NCBI GenBank assembly: GCA_965243145.1
Contig: CBDEUB010000002.1
Coordinates: forward strand, 682,001-746,000
Reading direction: 5' to 3'
DNA length: 64,000 nucleotides
From: CBDBLK01 sp965243145
GTDB taxonomy: Bacteria; Bdellovibrionota; Bacteriovoracia; Bacteriovoracales; Bacteriovoracaceae
The notes below the pieces were generated by a model. It was given only the letters and a program-made list of their open reading frames with translations, was not told where the DNA came from and ran no database searches. The position numbers and the translations under genes are program-made. Shown here in pieces: positions 61,978 through 64,000 of this stretch (the first letter of the stretch is position 1; every line of letters begins with the position of its first letter).

Positions 61978-62571
61978 ATGAAAATCAAAATTTGTTTAGT
62001 GCTGCTTATGCCGATTTTGTTGATTGCTTGTTCTTCTGGCCTAGTTAAAAAAGTTGTTCTCGATTCATCTACTTCAAGCAAACCTGATTGGGTGGACTCT
62101 AACAATCTTGCGTGGAAAGACGACAACAAGTTTTTTTTCAAGGGAACTTATATCATACGGGGAGACGAGAGGGCCAATGCTTGTGTTGATTTGGCGAAAC
62201 TCAATGTTAAAGAGGCCCTAATTACCGAAATACAAGAAGAACTTAAAGGGGCGGTCGATTCTGCACAAGATTCTATTCGTGCAGATGCCGAAATTATCCT
62301 GACAAACTCCCGTTCGGCCCGTTACCAAGGGGCCATAAGTGGCCTGCGTTTTACTTCCTCATATTGGGAAAAATACGCTTTGAGGAACTACGAGGAAAGG
62401 ATTTCCTGTTTTATTTTGGGCCAAATCAGTGAAGCAGAATATTTAAAAACTAAAAGAAACATTGTCAACCGAATCACTCGGGCCAACCCAAAATTAAAAG
62501 AGGCCGTAGCAAAAAAACAAATCAACTTTTTTAAAGAAAAAAGAGAGACAGCGAGCAATGAGGAAGAATAA
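61978..62571 (+). CDS. LPP20-like lipoprotein
   Basis: 197 residues from ATG 61978 after TTGGAGGAA. LLMPILLIAC is a lipobox. The body has the LPP20/FlgT-N-like pattern: P-x-W-V, then FFFKGTYIIRGD and a long helix LAKLNVKEALITEIQEEL. Outer-membrane lipoprotein of unknown role. It overlaps the following small lipoprotein gene by 14 bp. The partial gene at 63532 shares this pattern. Confidence 0.7.
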   Translation: MKIKICLVLLMPILLIACSSGLVKKVVLDSSTSSKPDWVDSNNLAWKDDNKFFFKGTYIIRGDERANACVDLAKLNVKEALITEIQEELKGAVDSAQDSIRADAEIILTNSRSARYQGAISGLRFTSSYWEKYALRNYEERISCFILGQISEAEYLKTKRNIVNRITRANPKLKEAVAKKQINFFKEKRETASNEEE

Positions 62572-62842
62572 AACTAATTTTTTTCTTTTAGCTTTTTTGC
62601 TTATTGGATTTATAGCGGGTTGTGCAACATATTATCCATACGGAGAGGATTCAAGTTCATGCTACAGTAAATATAATCGAGAGGAACATGAGTATATGAA
62701 AAGTATATACTCGGAAAAGTTGCAAGATTTCAATTGTGCTCATTGGTTAAAACTTAAAAGAAATTTTGACCCTTTTGGTGAGCTTGGTTGTATCGAAAAA
62801 GATGTAATAGAAGAAAACCTTAAAAGTTGTAGCCTCTTGTGA
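62558..62842 (+). CDS. Small lipoprotein, Cys-rich
   Basis: 94 residues. LLIGFIAGC is a lipobox. Four further Cys in about 70 residues. It overlaps the upstream LPP20-like gene. GGCC sites are absent here, unlike most of the window. No family recognised. Confidence 0.6.
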   Translation: MRKNKTNFFLLAFLLIGFIAGCATYYPYGEDSSSCYSKYNREEHEYMKSIYSEKLQDFNCAHWLKLKRNFDPFGELGCIEKDVIEENLKSCSLL

Positions 62843-62887
62843 TTGTTTAGATATTGCTTCAACAAGCGATGACCACAAAGGAAGAAA

Positions 62888-63442
62888 ATGGGGAAGAAAA
62901 CTAAATTTCTTATCATCTCTCTTTTAGGAATTGATTTTATGGTGGTGGGAAGCCCCGCTTCTGTGGCTTCTTGCGGTAGTTTGGATATATTACTTCAGCA
63001 AGGGCTAACCGCAAAAGAAAGGGGCAACACTGCTCAAGCAGCAAGATTATACCAGAAAGCTTGTGATGGGAAATGTATGAGGGGATGTCTTTTACTAGGA
63101 TTTATAGAGGGCCAAAGAGGCGCTATGGCCGCAAAACAAGGCCTTCTTGACCAATACAAACGAAGCAAGCTAAAGACAGAAAGATTGATCCAGAGGGCAT
63201 GCGATGGTGGAGAGATGATCGGGTGTTCTTCTCTTTGCCATGATGGATATGTATATAACATGCGGCCTTTGAAAAATAAGGTTGTAAGGTTGTGCCAACG
63301 GGCATGTGATGGTGGAGAGATGAAAGGATGCTTTTATCTCGGACTTGTAGAAGAAGAGAAGGGCAACACTACCAAGGCAGCAAGTTCATACCAAAAGGCA
63401 TGTGATGGGGGCTTCGCTCTGGCTTGTAAGAAATTGCAGTAA
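62888..63442 (+). CDS. Exported Sel1-like repeat protein, Cys-rich
   Basis: 184 residues, start after AAGGAAG. Signal with FLIISLLGIDFMVVG. Three to four Sel1-like repeats of about 36 residues (AARLYQKACDGKCMRGCLLLG, kept short here as YQKACDGG) each with a Cys pair, as in Helicobacter Hcp-type beta-lactamase-like repeat proteins. It probably binds other proteins in the periplasm. Confidence 0.8.
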   Translation: MGKKTKFLIISLLGIDFMVVGSPASVASCGSLDILLQQGLTAKERGNTAQAARLYQKACDGKCMRGCLLLGFIEGQRGAMAAKQGLLDQYKRSKLKTERLIQRACDGGEMIGCSSLCHDGYVYNMRPLKNKVVRLCQRACDGGEMKGCFYLGLVEEEKGNTTKAASSYQKACDGGFALACKKLQ

Positions 63443-63531
63443 GTAGTAATTTTTATACCGATACTGGTTTAAATTACTGCAAAAATCAACTTTAGTTTAA
63501 CCTAATTTTCCTATTTAAGGAATAAAAAACC

Positions 63532-64000
63532 ATGACAGTTAAATTTTTTCCTATTTTCTTTGGAGTTGGATTTATGGTGGCGAGTTGCTCATCGCCCCCA
63601 TGGTTCACTTCAAAGGCGAAACTTTTAGCTATTGAAAAGACAAGTGCTAAAAAGAGATTTTTAAATTATCCAAGCAGTTCAAAAATTTTATGGATCAATC
63701 GCATTCCTCAATCTTTGAGATATAAATTTTATGTCGGCCGCTCTGCAAATGCCAAATCTCAAGAAAATGGAATTTTGCTTGCCACTCAAGATGCCTACAG
63801 GCAATCCATCAGAGAAAATTTTGGAATCAAAGTAAGAGTAAACACAAAATTGCTAGAGACTCTCAAAAAAACCATTTATTCAAAAGAAATTCAAGAAGTG
63901 AGTAACGAAATTAAGCTAACAGGTTTTGAGAGAAGAAAAATCCATATTGAAAAGAAAGGTGAAACATTTTATGTTTGGGTTTTGTTTAGATATTCCTTGA
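63532..64000 (+). CDS. LPP20-like lipoprotein, C-terminus cut by window edge
   Basis: At least 156 residues from ATG 63532, AAGGAA upstream, no stop before the edge. FGVGFMVASC is a lipobox. KILWINRIPQSL and FYVGRSANAKSQENG followed by a helix match the pattern of the lipoprotein at 61978, so the two flank the small lipoprotein and Sel1-like genes as divergent paralogues. Confidence 0.7.
   Translation, partial: MTVKFFPIFFGVGFMVASCSSPPWFTSKAKLLAIEKTSAKKRFLNYPSSSKILWINRIPQSLRYKFYVGRSANAKSQENGILLATQDAYRQSIRENFGIKVRVNTKLLETLKKTIYSKEIQEVSNEIKLTGFERRKIHIEKKGETFYVWVLFRYSL

Noticed and set aside
1..64000. CRISPR array or reverse-transcriptase (DGR) system near the FGE-fold genes
   Set aside because: No regularly spaced direct repeats and no reverse-transcriptase motifs were seen on either strand.

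Overview
The window looks like chromosome of a Gram-negative, heterotrophic bacterium with about 50% GC. The evidence is a LolA-type lipoprotein carrier, two adjacent outer-membrane barrel candidates ending in Phe, many Sec and lipobox signals, haem O synthase and an Smc-type condensin. The mix of amino-acid catabolism, SpoIID and amidase wall enzymes, and many exported proteins of no recognised family is compatible with a Bdellovibrionota or deltaproteobacterial lineage. That placement is inference from gene content only.

Layout. 1-2.5 kb: exported unknowns and a coiled-coil PD-(D/E)XK protein. 2.6-6.1 kb: a BrnT/BrnA module, then a leucine-degradation type operon (biotin carboxylase, biotin carrier, HMG-CoA lyase). 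6.2-11.7 kb: a Bor-like protein, a lipoprotein, an exported HExxH protein and two barrel proteins. 11.6-13.6 kb: ctaB and tryptophan 2,3-dioxygenase, followed by a DUF4160/DUF2442 module between 32-bp direct repeats. 14.3-24.9 kb: HU, a DsbA-like lipoprotein, paired lipoproteins, an amidase/SpoIID wall pair, a UDG-like protein and an FGE-like protein. 25.1-27.9 kb: a DUF4143 ATPase and envelope unknowns. 28.0-34.5 kb: a candidate small RNA, a ferredoxin protein, and truB-rbfA-infB-nusA. 34.7-38.2 kb: an XRE-type toxin-antitoxin pair and two divergent DUF4143 ATPases. 38.2-44.0 kb: hpd, indolepyruvate oxidoreductase and a Nudix-MBL fusion. 44.2-49.6 kb: an ankyrin protein, three tandem exported paralogues with diversified C-termini, two more toxin-antitoxin modules and a second FGE-like gene. 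49.7-57.1 kb: a phenylacetyl-CoA type cluster, lolA and smc. 57.2-61.4 kb: tRNA-Val(UAC) with a serine integrase whose stop codon lies in the tRNA, plus cargo. 61.9-64 kb: an AT-richer run of lipoproteins and a Sel1-like protein.

Together the metabolic genes feed tryptophan, tyrosine/aryl-pyruvate, leucine and perhaps aryl-CoA carbon into central metabolism. Five toxin-antitoxin-like modules, three DUF4143 ATPases and an integrase mark accessory insertions; two of the modules lie between near-identical direct repeats of about 30 bp.

At the sequence level the tetramer GGCC is very frequent throughout (hand counts of about one per 65 bp in two stretches). A structured intergenic repeat occurs twice in full and leaves partial copies elsewhere. 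Several genes have a -10 box only 6-9 bp before the start codon and no Shine-Dalgarno, which suggests leaderless transcripts.
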